This document shows, in pieces, positions 18,428-26,750 of a DNA stretch of 64,000 nucleotides. The DNA lies in the NCBI GenBank assembly GCA_009911175.1, contig QXWX01000015.1, positions 32,051-96,050 on the forward strand. The letters run 5' to 3'. The translations under genes were made by a program, and so were the position numbers. Origin of the DNA: Lachnospiraceae bacterium. GTDB lineage: Bacteria; Bacillota_A; Clostridia; Lachnospirales; Lachnospiraceae. The first letter of the stretch is position 1, and every line of letters begins with the position of its first letter. The notes below the pieces were generated by a model that saw nothing but the letters and a program-made list of their open reading frames with translations, ran no database searches and had not been told where the DNA came from.

Positions 18428-18472
18428 CCCCTGCCTTGCTGCAAGCAGTACACCAGCAGCAGGGCAGGGGGA
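18428..18472. repeat. long inverted repeat after the Nudix gene
   Basis: CCCCCTGCCTTGCTGC pairs with GCAGCAGGGCAGGGGG with one mismatch or wobble. Neither side has a good T-run, although A-rich sequence follows. It may serve as a weak terminator between the Nudix gene and the gene remnants. Confidence 0.45.
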
Positions 18473-18478
18473 AAAATC

Positions 18479-18608
18479 TTATTTCTTTTTGACAGGGATC
18501 CAGATCTCGGTATAATAATTTTCATCATCGGTCCACTTAGGACACTTGTCCGGTGCGTCATACATCTCAACGCAGTATCCTGCAATATGCATCGCTGTGG
18601 GAGAGCAA
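18479..18608 (-). pseudogene. 3' remnant of a GyrI-like (effector-binding) domain protein
   Basis: On the minus strand an open stretch ends with HIAGYCVEMYDAPDKCPKW, then TDDENYYTEIWIPVKKK and a TAA at 18479-18481. This is the typical tail of GyrI-like small-molecule-binding domains. Nothing upstream (beyond about 18608) continues the domain: the DNA there belongs to another remnant in the opposite direction. The gene body has been lost. Confidence 0.6.
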
Positions 18609-18707
18609 AAAGCGGAAGCAGTGTTGGGGGCAGTCAGAGGGAACTATATTGGAACCTTGATCATGGACGATAAATGTGCCCAAAAAATTTTAAAAACGAT
18701 CAAGTAG
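18588..18707 (+). pseudogene. 3' remnant of a SorC-family sugar-binding regulator
   Basis: On the plus strand the frame reads IAVGEQKAEAVLGAVRGNY, then IGTLIMDDKCAQKILKTIK and a TAG at 18705-18707. This matches the C-terminal end of SorC/DeoR-type sugar-binding regulators (GGeeKaeAilaalrggyidtLitDe pattern). No start and no DNA-binding domain remain. Its upstream edge runs into the GyrI-like remnant at about 18590-18608, marking a deletion or recombination junction. Confidence 0.55.
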
Positions 18708-18725
18708 GCAGAGGTGATTTTTCCG

Positions 18726-18760
18726 GCCTGCGGCCGTACGTCAACGATACGGCCGCAGGC
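18726..18760. repeat. 13-bp perfect inverted repeat
   Basis: GCCTGCGGCCGTA (18726-18738) and TACGGCCGCAGGC (18748-18760) around a 9-base loop. It lies 13 bases past the stop of the HD-domain gene on the minus strand. There is no T-run after it in that direction, so it may be a Rho-independent-like pause or an mRNA 3'-end stabiliser. Confidence 0.6.
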
Positions 18761-18772
18761 TTGAGGGAAGCT

Positions 18773-19348
18773 TTACAGATTCCCCTTCAACCCAATCTCC
18801 TCCGCCTTTTCCTTCATCCCTTCAATGGTCTCCCGGATCACCTCATCCAGCTCCATCCCCAGCATTTCACAGCCCTTGCGGATGACGTCGCGGTCTACGC
18901 CGGCGGCAAAGCGTTTGTCCTTGAATTTTTTCTTTACGGACTTCACCTCCAGATCCAATACGCTTTTGGAGGGACGCATCAGACATGCCGCATTGATCAG
19001 GCCGGTCAGCTCATCGATCGTATACAGTACCTTCTCCATCTGGCTTTCCGGCTTTGTGTCCGTACAGATTCCGTATCCGTGGCAGCTCATGGCGCGGATA
19101 TAGACCTCATCAATTCCATGCTCACGCATGATCTCTTCGGCCTTTTTGCAATGCTCCTCCGGGAACTGTTCATAATCCAGGTCGTGCAGCAGCCCGGCTA
19201 CACCCCAGACTTCCTCATCCTCGCCGTTCAGGCGCCCGAAATGGGCCATTACAGCTTCTACGGCCATGGCGTGCTGCTGCAGCGCCGGGGATTTTGTGTA
19301 ATCCGTCAACAATTTCCATGCGTCTTCTCTTGATAGTTTCTTTTCCAT
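18773..19348 (-). CDS. HD-domain (HDIG-type) hydrolase
   Basis: A small metal-dependent phosphohydrolase of the HD superfamily; the substrate is unknown. The His-Asp pair lies in VAGLLHDLDYEQF near residue 56, with an upstream His in LQQHAMAVEAVMAHF and a downstream AMSCHGYG, giving the usual H...HD...D set. Length is 191 aa from ATG 19348, which has GGAGG 7 bases upstream; an ATG five codons earlier overlaps that site. Monocistronic. Confidence 0.88.
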   Translation of the reverse strand: MEKKLSREDAWKLLTDYTKSPALQQHAMAVEAVMAHFGRLNGEDEEVWGVAGLLHDLDYEQFPEEHCKKAEEIMREHGIDEVYIRAMSCHGYGICTDTKPESQMEKVLYTIDELTGLINAACLMRPSKSVLDLEVKSVKKKFKDKRFAAGVDRDVIRKGCEMLGMELDEVIRETIEGMKEKAEEIGLKGNL

Positions 19349-19436
19349 TTTAAAAACCTCCATGTATGTATAATCTATATCTCTTCATCAGCAGCAAAAT
19401 CGGGGCTTATGAAATCCGTTTTTGGGAACAATCACA

Positions 19437-19763
19437 CTATCGAAAGATCGTCTGTACCAGAAACATATATATAATCGTCCCGCCTCCGATGCTCAGCAGC
19501 GTATTCTTTTTCCATTTATGCAGACCAACAATGAAAAGAATGGCGGTCAGCTCCGGCAGGGCAAAATGTCCGCCGCCGAACGCATCCTTTAAGCAGTACA
19601 CCACCAGCAGCCCGATCACCGCATAGGGCAGGACCGTTCCGAGATAGGTAATATAGCGGGGCGGCTCTTTGCCCTCTGGAAATATGAGAAAAGGAAGGAA
19701 CCGTGTCGTCATGGTTCCCAGCACGACAGCCAGGATCGTGAGTATACTCTGTGCGGTTGTCAT
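19437..19763 (-). CDS. azlD: branched-chain amino acid exporter small subunit AzlD
   Basis: The small, three- to four-segment partner of AzlC, forming a LIV-E-type exporter of branched-chain amino acids. The 108 residues are nearly all hydrophobic, with the family phrases [10 protein letters not shown] and [20 protein letters not shown]. Its start overlaps the azlC stop by four bases (ATGA), typical of coupled translation. Confidence 0.92.
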   Translation of the reverse strand: MTTAQSILTILAVVLGTMTTRFLPFLIFPEGKEPPRYITYLGTVLPYAVIGLLVVYCLKDAFGGGHFALPELTAILFIVGLHKWKKNTLLSIGGGTIIYMFLVQTIFR

Positions 19764-20452
19764 GGTGTCTCCTCCTTCTTATGGTACCTTCTGCCAATGG
19801 AAAAGCACAGGATGATCAGGGCCATGGCAGGCAGGATAAAGCTCTGGCTTCCGAATACCAGCAGGCAGAGAAGCGAACAGCCCAGGCCGGTGAGGGCCGG
19901 GCGGTGATCCTTAGATTCCTCCCACTGGTTGATGAACATGACGACAAACAGCGCCGTCATGACGAACTCGATGCCTGTCGTGTCAAAATGGATAACATAA
20001 CCCAGAAGGGCTCCCATGGTTGCGCCTGCGACCCAGTACATCTGATTCAGAAGCGTCACAAAGAGCATGAACCATCCCCTGTCCACATCCGGAGGCGGCG
20101 TCACGGTACAGTTGACCGTAAAGGACTCATCGCACATCCCATAGATCAGATAGGTTTTTTTCCAGCCCGTATTCTTATACTTTTCCAGCATGGAGATCCC
20201 GTAGAACAGATGCCGCGCATTGACCATCAGCGCCAGAAAAAAGGCATGCAGCGGATGAAAGGCGGACAGCAGCAGCTCCACGGTGACAAATTCCATAGAA
20301 CCGGCAAAGATAAACAGGCTCATGAACATGGGATAGACAAAGGAAAAGCCCTTGCTCCGCATGAGAAAGCCATAGGACATCCCCAGAAAGAGAAATCCGA
20401 TGCAGATGGGGATCGTATAAGGCAGGGCAGCTTTGAATGCTTTTGTTTTCAT
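19760..20452 (-). CDS. azlC: branched-chain amino acid exporter AzlC
   Basis: The large subunit of the AzlCD exporter in the cytoplasmic membrane. About six to seven hydrophobic segments; family motifs [29 protein letters not shown] and [11 protein letters not shown] near residues 8-100. Length is 230 aa from ATG 20452 with AGGAGG 11 bases upstream. An 18-codon upstream extension overlaps that site and is unlikely. It is followed by azlD and separated from pckA by a terminator. Confidence 0.94.
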   Translation of the reverse strand: MKTKAFKAALPYTIPICIGFLFLGMSYGFLMRSKGFSFVYPMFMSLFIFAGSMEFVTVELLLSAFHPLHAFFLALMVNARHLFYGISMLEKYKNTGWKKTYLIYGMCDESFTVNCTVTPPPDVDRGWFMLFVTLLNQMYWVAGATMGALLGYVIHFDTTGIEFVMTALFVVMFINQWEESKDHRPALTGLGCSLLCLLVFGSQSFILPAMALIILCFSIGRRYHKKEETP

Positions 20453-20538
20453 GGATATTCGTTCCTCCTGATCCGCAGTAAGGGACTGCGCAGAAAAATC
20501 CTGCAAACGTTTTGCGGATCAATCCGGACAGTTACTAA

Positions 20539-20571
20539 GAAAGAAACAGGAGCCTTTGCCCCTGTTTCTTC
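20539..20571 (-). terminator. terminator of pckA
   Basis: AGAAACAGGGGCAAAGGCTCCTGTTTCT on the minus strand forms a hairpin followed by TTCTT. It lies 32 bases beyond the pckA stop. Confidence 0.85.
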
Positions 20572-20602
20572 TAGTCGGATCCAATCAATCTCGTATTGAG
20601 AT

Positions 20603-22213
20603 TTATAACTGAGGACCAGCAGAAACCAAAGCCTTGCCTGCGTCATTGCCCTCATATTTTGTAAAGTTCTTGATGAATCTCTGCGCCAGATCCTTCGCCT
20701 TGGTTTCCCACTCAGCAGCATCGCCGTAAGTATCGCGCGGATCAAGGATACCGGAATCTACGCCCGGAAGCTCTGTCGGAACTTCGAAGTTGAAGTACGG
20801 GATCTTCTTTGTCGGTGCTTTCAGGATATCGCCGCTTAAGATCGCGTCGATGATACCGCGGGTATCCTTAATAGTGATACGCTTGCCTGTGCCGTTCCAT
20901 CCGGTATTTACCAGATATGCCTTTGCGCCGTTTGCTTCCATTCTCTTAACCAGCTCTTCGCCGTACTTGGTCGGATGCAGTTCCAGGAATGCCTGTCCGA
21001 AGCATGCGGAGAAGGTCGGTGTCGGCTCTGTGATACCGCGCTCTGTTCCGGCAAGCTTTGCGGTAAAGCCTGACAGGAAGTAGTACTGTGTCTGTTCCGG
21101 AGTCAGGATGGATACCGGAGGAAGTACGCCGAACGCGTCTGCGGACAGGAAGATCACTTCCTTCGCTGCAGGAGCCGCGGATACTGGACGCACGATCTTT
21201 TCAATGTGGTCGATCGGATAGGATACACGTGTATTCTCTGTCACGCTCTTATCGTTAAAATCAATCTTGCCGTTCTCATCCAGTGTTACGTTCTCAAGCA
21301 GAGCGTTGCGCTTGATCGCATTGTAGATATCCGGCTCAGATTCCTTGTCCAGGTTGATGACCTTCGCATAGCAGCCACCTTCGAAGTTGAAGACGCCGTT
21401 GTCATCCCAGCCGTGCTCGTCATCACCGATGAGGAGACGCTTCGGGTCTGTGGAAAGCGTTGTCTTGCCGGTTCCGGAAAGACCGAAGAAGATAGCGGTA
21501 TTCTCGCCGTTCATATCTGTATTTGCGGAGCAGTGCATGGAAGCGATGCCCTTGAGCGGCAGATAGTAGTTCATCATGGAGAACATACCCTTCTTCATCT
21601 CTCCGCCGTACCATGTATTCAGGATAACCTGCTCGCGGCTTGTGATATTGAATACTGCTGCTGTCTCAGAATTCAGGCCTAACTCTTTATAATTTTCAAC
21701 CTTTGCCTTGGAAGCGTTGTAAACAACGAAATCAGGCTCAAAGCTTGCCAGCTCTTCGTCTGTCGGCTGGATGAACATGTTCTTTACAAAATGTGCCTGC
21801 CACGCAACTTCCATGATAAAACGGATTGCCATGCGGGTATCAGCGTTCGTTCCGCAGAATGCGTCTACTACAAAGAGTCTCTTATTGGAGAGCTCTTTCA
21901 GAGCAAGATCCTTTACAACAGCCCAAGTCTCTTCAGAAGCCGGATGGTTGTCATTTTTGTACTCATCGGAAGTCCACCATACGGTATCCTTTGAATTTTC
22001 ATCCATAACGATGAACTTATCTTTGGGTGAACGGCCCGTATAGATACCAGTCATTACATTGACTGCACCCAGTTCGCTTACCTGGCCCTTTTCAAAACCT
22101 TCCAGATCAGGTCTTGTTTCCTCTTCAAATAACATTTCATATGAAGGATTGTGTACAATTTCTGTAGTTCCGGTAATACCATACTTACTTAAATTGAGTT
22201 CTGCCATCTTCAT
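20603..22213 (-). CDS. pckA: phosphoenolpyruvate carboxykinase (ATP)
   Basis: Interconverts oxaloacetate + ATP and PEP + CO2 + ADP. In fermenting gut anaerobes it often runs toward oxaloacetate to feed succinate or propionate. RSPKDKFIV, the P-loop [21 protein letters not shown] and the adenine-site region [14 protein letters not shown] are present. Length is 536 aa from ATG 22213 (AGAGG 5 bases upstream); ATG 22207 ([10 protein letters not shown]) is also possible. A long leader and its own promoter lie upstream. Confidence 0.97.
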   Translation of the reverse strand: MKMAELNLSKYGITGTTEIVHNPSYEMLFEEETRPDLEGFEKGQVSELGAVNVMTGIYTGRSPKDKFIVMDENSKDTVWWTSDEYKNDNHPASEETWAVVKDLALKELSNKRLFVVDAFCGTNADTRMAIRFIMEVAWQAHFVKNMFIQPTDEELASFEPDFVVYNASKAKVENYKELGLNSETAAVFNITSREQVILNTWYGGEMKKGMFSMMNYYLPLKGIASMHCSANTDMNGENTAIFFGLSGTGKTTLSTDPKRLLIGDDEHGWDDNGVFNFEGGCYAKVINLDKESEPDIYNAIKRNALLENVTLDENGKIDFNDKSVTENTRVSYPIDHIEKIVRPVSAAPAAKEVIFLSADAFGVLPPVSILTPEQTQYYFLSGFTAKLAGTERGITEPTPTFSACFGQAFLELHPTKYGEELVKRMEANGAKAYLVNTGWNGTGKRITIKDTRGIIDAILSGDILKAPTKKIPYFNFEVPTELPGVDSGILDPRDTYGDAAEWETKAKDLAQRFIKNFTKYEGNDAGKALVSAGPQL

Positions 22214-22300
22214 TAAACCTCTCTTCTTCAATATTTGTCCATATATGCAGGATATGTGATGCCCTCTCCTGCGAAACAGACATTGTAACTTCAATATCAT

Positions 22301-22328
22301 ATTATACATAATAAAGCGATAAAATCAA
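22301..22328 (-). promoter_or_regulatory. predicted sigma-A promoter of pckA
   Basis: On the minus strand TTGATT, 16 bases, TATAAT. The leader is about 85 bases and contains a GCAGGA/TCCTGC hairpin before the ribosome binding site. Confidence 0.72.
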
Positions 22329-22454
22329 TAACAATTCTCCAAAATTTTCGAAATACCAGTAGAAAAACACGGTTTGACCGGGAAATAGATTCCTCTTTCA
22401 AAACAGATGCAGGTAAGATACAGGATAGACGTAAAATCAGGGCAGGTGATCGAG

Positions 22455-22844
22455 TCACCGGCCCTGGGGATTCATCTGATGCAATACATATGCGACAAGA
22501 TGCTGACGCTCCCATTCGGCGCCGCGGTATTCCAATACAAACCGAATCTCCTCATCGGTCAGATAGAGGATGTCATTCGTGCCGCTGCGGTAGGAGATAT
22601 GATAGGAAGCTATGGATTCCTTAAACTCATCCTCGGAGAACGGCGTGCGTACCAGCTGATCCAGCGTGATGGAATAGACCTCGCACAGCTTGGTCAGCAG
22701 ATCCAGATCCGGATCTCTTTTTGCGGTCTCATAGTTGGAATATGCCTGACGGGAGATGCTGATCCTCTCAGCCAATGCCTGCTGAGTGAATCCATATGCT
22801 TCACGATATCTTTTTAAATTGTATGCAAGCTGTATATTCGCCAC
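22455..22844 (-). CDS. XRE-family HTH transcriptional regulator
   Basis: A Cro/CI-type helix-turn-helix spans residues about 7-63 (LKRYREAYGFTQQALAERI, SRQAYSNYETAKRDPDLDLL). The C-terminal 60 residues (LTDEEIRFVLEYRGAEWER) resemble short regulators of this type but no ligand domain is clear. It uses GTG 22844, with GGAGGTG just upstream. It lies upstream of pckA on the same strand with about 240 bases between, so it could act on pckA, but nothing proves this. Confidence 0.88.
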   Translation of the reverse strand: MANIQLAYNLKRYREAYGFTQQALAERISISRQAYSNYETAKRDPDLDLLTKLCEVYSITLDQLVRTPFSEDEFKESIASYHISYRSGTNDILYLTDEEIRFVLEYRGAEWERQHLVAYVLHQMNPQGR

Positions 22845-23050
22845 GATGCACCTCCGTATAGTGGGAAAAAGATTCCCGGAAAATCTGTTGAATGTTGAAA
22901 AAGACCATATTTCCTTTCCTGAATTATAGCAATGATTTTCCGATACGGGTTATTATGCAACAGAATGGAGAAAATATTTGAAAAGCATACAAAATAGTAT
23001 ATCTGGGTTTCCGTGTCCGCAAGGCACTGTAGGCGTGCGGTTTATGGGCA

Positions 23051-23500
23051 TTACAGCCGGCTCAGCGTGCTGTTCTGGTATTGCGGGGAGCAGGTGACAT
23101 CCTCACCGAACCAGCTTGGAGGCCGGAAGGAATTGGCAGCCGCTTCATCCGGAAATTCGACCTCGGCAAAGATCATGCCGTCCAGATAACCGGAGAAAAA
23201 GTCCAGCTCGATGTTCAGGCCGCCGTCCAGGGGGATGACATAGCGGTCCTTGGTGATCAGATGTCCGTCTGCTTTTTCGATCAGGTGGGTATATGCCTCG
23301 CGGGTAAGCGGTAGGTTGTATTCTTCCCGGACCAAAAGGCCCTTTGATTTGTAAGTCAGGTAATAGTCGTCGTTGTCACGCCGGATCCGTACGACCGGTT
23401 CGGTGCACAGGTATCCCTGCTCGATCCTGCGGCACGGATAGTCCTTCGGGTCAAAAGGGATCTTCGAGCGTTCGATCAGATATTTGCGTTCGATTTCCAT
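23051..23500 (-). CDS. CYTH-domain protein (triphosphate tunnel metalloenzyme family)
   Basis: CYTH proteins bind triphosphate groups in a beta-barrel tunnel; members are inorganic triphosphatases, thiamine triphosphatases or adenylate cyclases. The ExExK signature is at the very start (MEIERKYL); VVRIRRDNDDYYLTYKSKG, REEYNLPL and IELDFFSGYLDGMIFAEVEF follow in the family order. Length is 149 aa, typical of bacterial stand-alone forms. GGAGGAG precedes the ATG. The most likely activity is tripolyphosphatase. Confidence 0.9.
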   Translation of the reverse strand: MEIERKYLIERSKIPFDPKDYPCRRIEQGYLCTEPVVRIRRDNDDYYLTYKSKGLLVREEYNLPLTREAYTHLIEKADGHLITKDRYVIPLDGGLNIELDFFSGYLDGMIFAEVEFPDEAAANSFRPPSWFGEDVTCSPQYQNSTLSRL

Positions 23501-23560
23501 GGATCTCCTCCTTCAGATGCTTTTCTGACGCTTGTATCATATTATGTTACATGTCACACA

Positions 23561-23690
23561 CTGACCAATCACTACGCTGATTGGTCAGGAGGATGCACAT
23601 AAAAGCTGGGATTCAGGCCGTCCATTGCCGTAGGCAATTTTAAATGACGGCCTGAGTTACAGGGCACGCCTTCAAGGTGTGACCTGTAAC
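23561..23690. repeat. three tandem strong hairpins in a gene-free region
   Basis: The 348-base gap between the CYTH gene and the next gene holds three palindromes in a row. CTGACCAATC/GATTGGTCAG is at 23561-23588. TCAGGCCGTC/GACGGCCTGA with inner ATTGCC/GGCAAT is at 23613-23655. GTTACAGG...CCTGTAAC with inner CACGCC/GGTGTG is at 23656-23690. The third carries the GTTAC/GTAAC ends of the dispersed palindrome family. No ORF overlaps them. Confidence 0.65.
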
Positions 23691-23848
23691 CATATCATAA
23701 TACGACTGAGAAAAAAAGTAAACGCCGATTGCTTTTTTTTGCGCCTTCTGCTACACTGAATATAGTTTTTACCTAGGACAATAAGGGGACGGGATGCAGT
23801 GATGAAGACTGCTGCCGGCAGTATAAGCAAGAAAGGAATCGAAGAACG

Positions 23849-24196
23849 ATGGATGAGAACGTTTTTGGCTTTGTCAGTATCATGGCTTTTGGATGTGGGA
23901 TCTATGGGCTGTATGCCTATATACAGATGCGGAAGAGCGGGAGCATCAATGAAACGCTTCTCCTGGGAAAGAAGTATTCGGAATATATGTGCAGGGATAA
24001 AGCCGCATTTGTGAAAAAAGCGCTGCCGGCGGTGCTGGTATTCGGGATCGTGGCAACGGTATATGGGGTGATCGACATGATCCATTGCTTTGTGACGCCC
24101 ATTCCGGTGCTGGATTATACCGGGCTTGCGGTCTTTCTCGGCGTGCTTGTCTGGTATATGGTTTACACCACAAAATTAAAAAATAAATACTTCTGA
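23849..24196 (+). CDS. small membrane protein, function unknown
   Basis: A 115-aa protein with hydrophobic segments at about 5-25, 60-82 and 90-108, and a positively charged C-terminus (TTKLKNKYF), which places the tail inside. I do not recognise the family. It stands alone between the hairpin cluster and a downstream terminator, with AAAGGA about 12 bases before ATG 23849. Confidence 0.7.
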   Translation: MDENVFGFVSIMAFGCGIYGLYAYIQMRKSGSINETLLLGKKYSEYMCRDKAAFVKKALPAVLVFGIVATVYGVIDMIHCFVTPIPVLDYTGLAVFLGVLVWYMVYTTKLKNKYF

Positions 24197-24210
24197 AATT
24201 GCGATTTTTC

Positions 24211-24245
24211 AGGCCGGAGACTGCAGAGAGTTCCGGCCTCTTTTA
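24211..24245 (+). terminator. intrinsic terminator
   Basis: AGGCCGGA (24211-24218) pairs with TCCGGCCT (24232-24239), followed by CTTTTAT. Confidence 0.85.
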
Positions 24246-24287
24246 TGTAGAAAAACCCGTACTCTTCCAGGTTTGGCCGACAGAGGA

Positions 24288-24857
24288 TCATTCCTCCGGC
24301 TCAAAAGCAATTCCTTTCTTGTCAAAAAATCTGGGGACCATGGCGTCCCACTCATGCTCTAAGGATTTATCCATGGAAAATGTTTTCAGAGAGGTTCCGG
24401 TGATGCACTGGAGAGCGGTGCCGTCAAACCGGATATTGAGGTACAGTCCCTGCACATCGGATGCCTGATAGTCCAGGCTATTCTGCTCGATCAGCCTTGC
24501 AATATTTTCAGGGGACAGACTGAATACGAACCGGAAGCTCAGCGGAGTCCGCTTTCCCTTAATGATCGAAAAGCACAGCTCCCGCAGCTGCTTCCATGAG
24601 GAATAACCTCCCTTTGAGCTGCCGCCGGCGTTTTCGTGATCCGGGGTCGAACCGGAGCCGGATGACGCGGCAGAACCCGGGCTGTCCGATCCTGGGGCCA
24701 TGGAATCTTCATAAAAGGCTTTTTGGATATAACCGTCTATGGTAAAGGTATTGAATGTGACGATCTCGCCTTCGATAAACAGAAAGTTGTCAAAGGTATC
24801 GGACAGCAGAAGGCGCGTCATGAAATTTTTGGTATTTTTCAGCTTCAGTGCGATCAA
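24288..24857 (-). CDS. DUF5721-like protein
   Basis: A cytoplasmic protein of unknown function. The pattern MTRLLLSDTFDNFLFIEGEI, VTFNTFTIDGYI and a later FSIIKGKRTPLSFRFVFSLSPENI corresponds to what I recall as the Lachnospiraceae DUF5721 family. Between the two halves lies a Gly/Ser/Pro-rich stretch (about residues 53-85), probably an unstructured linker longer than usual. Translation begins at TTG 24857, nine bases after GGAGG. No neighbour gives a functional clue. Confidence 0.7.
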   Translation of the reverse strand: MIALKLKNTKNFMTRLLLSDTFDNFLFIEGEIVTFNTFTIDGYIQKAFYEDSMAPGSDSPGSAASSGSGSTPDHENAGGSSKGGYSSWKQLRELCFSIIKGKRTPLSFRFVFSLSPENIARLIEQNSLDYQASDVQGLYLNIRFDGTALQCITGTSLKTFSMDKSLEHEWDAMVPRFFDKKGIAFEPEE

Positions 24858-25060
24858 TATTTTTTCCTCCGATCATTGGGAATCGTGTTGTTTTGCGGGG
24901 CTGTGTCCTTGCGGCGCGGTGTGCGATCCAAGGGGGAGCAACCACTATTCTATCACAAAAATCTGGTGTAGTGAACCGCAGACATTGACTTTTTATGTTA
25001 AAAAACGTATTATATAGAAATATTGTAATTGCCGTCAGATTGCAAATACAGAAGTTTATC

Positions 25061-25094
25061 GTTGCAGGGTGCCGGTCAGGCATGGACCTGTAAC
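25061..25094. repeat. copy F of the dispersed palindrome
   Basis: GTTGCAGG ... CCTGTAAC around a centre GTGCCGGTCAGGCATGGA, 34 bases. The centre shares GCCGGTCAGGC with the copy at 5880. It lies in the spacer before the SGNH gene. Confidence 0.6.
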
Positions 25095-25133
25095 AGTTTA
25101 TCAAAATACATAAGAGAGGTACAATAAAGAATA

Positions 25134-25892
25134 TTGGATAATAAAAAGAAAAGAATCATGGTGATCTCAGGACTGGCGCTTGCGGCGGTGCTGATCACAG
25201 TCATCATAGCGGTGGAGGCGGTGGGAAGCCTGACCAGAAAAAAGGTGGATACATCGGAAGGTGTGGAGATCATTAAGCAGGCGGAAGCGGCGGAGGTCAC
25301 CGTGATCGAGACGAAGATACAGAATCTGGAGGAGCAGGAGAAAAAAGAAGCAGAAGCGGAAGATACCCGCAGTATCAAGGAAAAATTTACCACTGCGGTC
25401 GTTATGGGGGATTCTATTACGGCCGGATTTACAGAGTACGACATCCTGAACGCTTCCAGTGTGGTGGCAGAGATCGGAGCCGGACTGGGAGGGTTGGAGG
25501 AACAGATCGGGAAGCTAAAGGAACTCAACCCCCAGGTGGTATTTTTGTCTTACGGCATGAACGATATCCTTTCTACCCAGGGGGATACGGATGCATTTAT
25601 AGATCAATACAAGTCTATTATTAAGCAAATGCAGAAAGAGCTGCCGAATACAAAGATCTTTATCAATTCCATTTTCCCGGTCTCGCGGCAGGAAAGGGAA
25701 AGAGAACCTTTATTTCAGGAACTGGATGCCTATAATGAAGCGCTGCGGGAGATGTGCGACAGGCAGCAGATCGCGTATGTGGACAACACGGAGCTGGTGT
25801 CTGACCGATACTATGAAGAGGACGGAGTCCATTTTAAACCAGATTTTTACCCGGTTTGGGCAGAACGCATGGCGGAGGTGGCTTCCTTATGA
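25134..25892 (+). CDS. membrane-anchored SGNH/GDSL hydrolase
   Basis: An esterase-type domain outside the cell, likely acting on acetylated glycans. An N-terminal transmembrane anchor (about residues 9-30) is followed by a charged coiled stretch (about 45-85). Then come the SGNH blocks: VVMGDSITAGF with the catalytic Ser, the Gly in AEIGAGLGG, SYGMND with the Asn, and the Asp-His pair in EDGVHFKPDFY. Translation appears to begin at TTG 25134; the next ATG (25158) would cut the anchor. It overlaps the next gene by four bases and heads an acylation operon. Confidence 0.86.
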   Translation: MDNKKKRIMVISGLALAAVLITVIIAVEAVGSLTRKKVDTSEGVEIIKQAEAAEVTVIETKIQNLEEQEKKEAEAEDTRSIKEKFTTAVVMGDSITAGFTEYDILNASSVVAEIGAGLGGLEEQIGKLKELNPQVVFLSYGMNDILSTQGDTDAFIDQYKSIIKQMQKELPNTKIFINSIFPVSRQEREREPLFQELDAYNEALREMCDRQQIAYVDNTELVSDRYYEEDGVHFKPDFYPVWAERMAEVASL

Positions 25893-26725
25893 CAGAGAGA
25901 TACGGAGTGAATTACCGGGGAAATGCCGGACAAAATTATAGTCAGAGATACGGGCAGAGCGGCATCGCTGATCACGACTGGGGATACGGACAAAACGGCG
26001 CTGGTTACAGCCAGGGCTATGCGCCTGATTACGGTCAGAATTATGGTCAGGGCTATGAGCCAGGTTACGCGCCTGATTACGGTCAGAATTATGGCCAGGG
26101 CTATGAACAAAGCTATCATCAAAATTCCAGCCAGAATGACGGCGGCCAATATGCAGCCAGCCATGAAGAAACCAATTATGAAGCCGGCTATGCAGAAGGC
26201 ACAGAGAAATATGACGCAGAGGATTACCGGCAGGATCAGCAGGAGGTTTCGTCCTTCAGCAAAGCGGGAATCCTCAAATTGGGAGCGGCCTTTTTGATCC
26301 TGGTGTATATCGTGCTGCTGCTGATCTATACCAGCGGGAGTACGAAGCCCTTCGAGGAGGTTGCCGGAGCCGTTGAGCCCCTGCTGGATAAGGAAAGTCT
26401 TGTCAGGCAGGACGCCCAGGCGCTGAAGCGGTATTATGGGCTGAACAGCGCGGACTATGAAGGCGTCCTGTTTTATTCAGCCGAGTTCAGTATCTCAGCG
26501 CAGGAGGTTCTGCTGATTGAAGTGAAAACGGACCAGCAGGTGCATGAGGTACGGGACGCCATAGAGGAACGCCTGGAAAGCCGAAAGAATACCTTTGAGG
26601 GGTACGCGCCGGAGCAGGCGCAGCTGATCGGGCAGGCACAGATCCAGGTGAGGGGACGGTTTCTCTTTCTGGCCGTCTCGCCGGAGGCAGAAACCTTAGC
26701 CGCCGCATTTACAAAGAGCCTGTAG
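25889..26725 (+). CDS. DUF4358 membrane protein with Tyr/Gly/Gln-rich repeats
   Basis: I start at ATG 25889 (ATGA overlap with the SGNH gene, GGAGGTGG upstream), giving 278 aa. Residues about 5-110 are low-complexity and rich in Tyr, Gly, Gln and Asn, with a duplicated unit APDYGQNYGQGYE. A single transmembrane segment lies near residues 137-157 (LGAAFLILVYIVLLLIYTSG). After it comes the extracytoplasmic DUF4358 domain (FEEVAGAVEPLLD ... YYGLNSADYEGVLFYSAEF), whose function is unknown. It regularly accompanies MBOAT/DHHW genes in this family of bacteria. Confidence 0.85.
   Translation: MTERYGVNYRGNAGQNYSQRYGQSGIADHDWGYGQNGAGYSQGYAPDYGQNYGQGYEPGYAPDYGQNYGQGYEQSYHQNSSQNDGGQYAASHEETNYEAGYAEGTEKYDAEDYRQDQQEVSSFSKAGILKLGAAFLILVYIVLLLIYTSGSTKPFEEVAGAVEPLLDKESLVRQDAQALKRYYGLNSADYEGVLFYSAEFSISAQEVLLIEVKTDQQVHEVRDAIEERLESRKNTFEGYAPEQAQLIGQAQIQVRGRFLFLAVSPEAETLAAAFTKSL
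26019..26112 (+). repeat. tandem DNA repeat inside the DUF4358 gene
   Basis: Two near-identical units of about 48 bases encode GYAPDYGQNYGQGYE-type blocks. They differ by only a few bases, which suggests recent duplication or slippage and likely length variation between strains. Confidence 0.7.
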
Positions 26726-26750
26726 ACCGGGCTGGGAAGAGGATAGTTGA

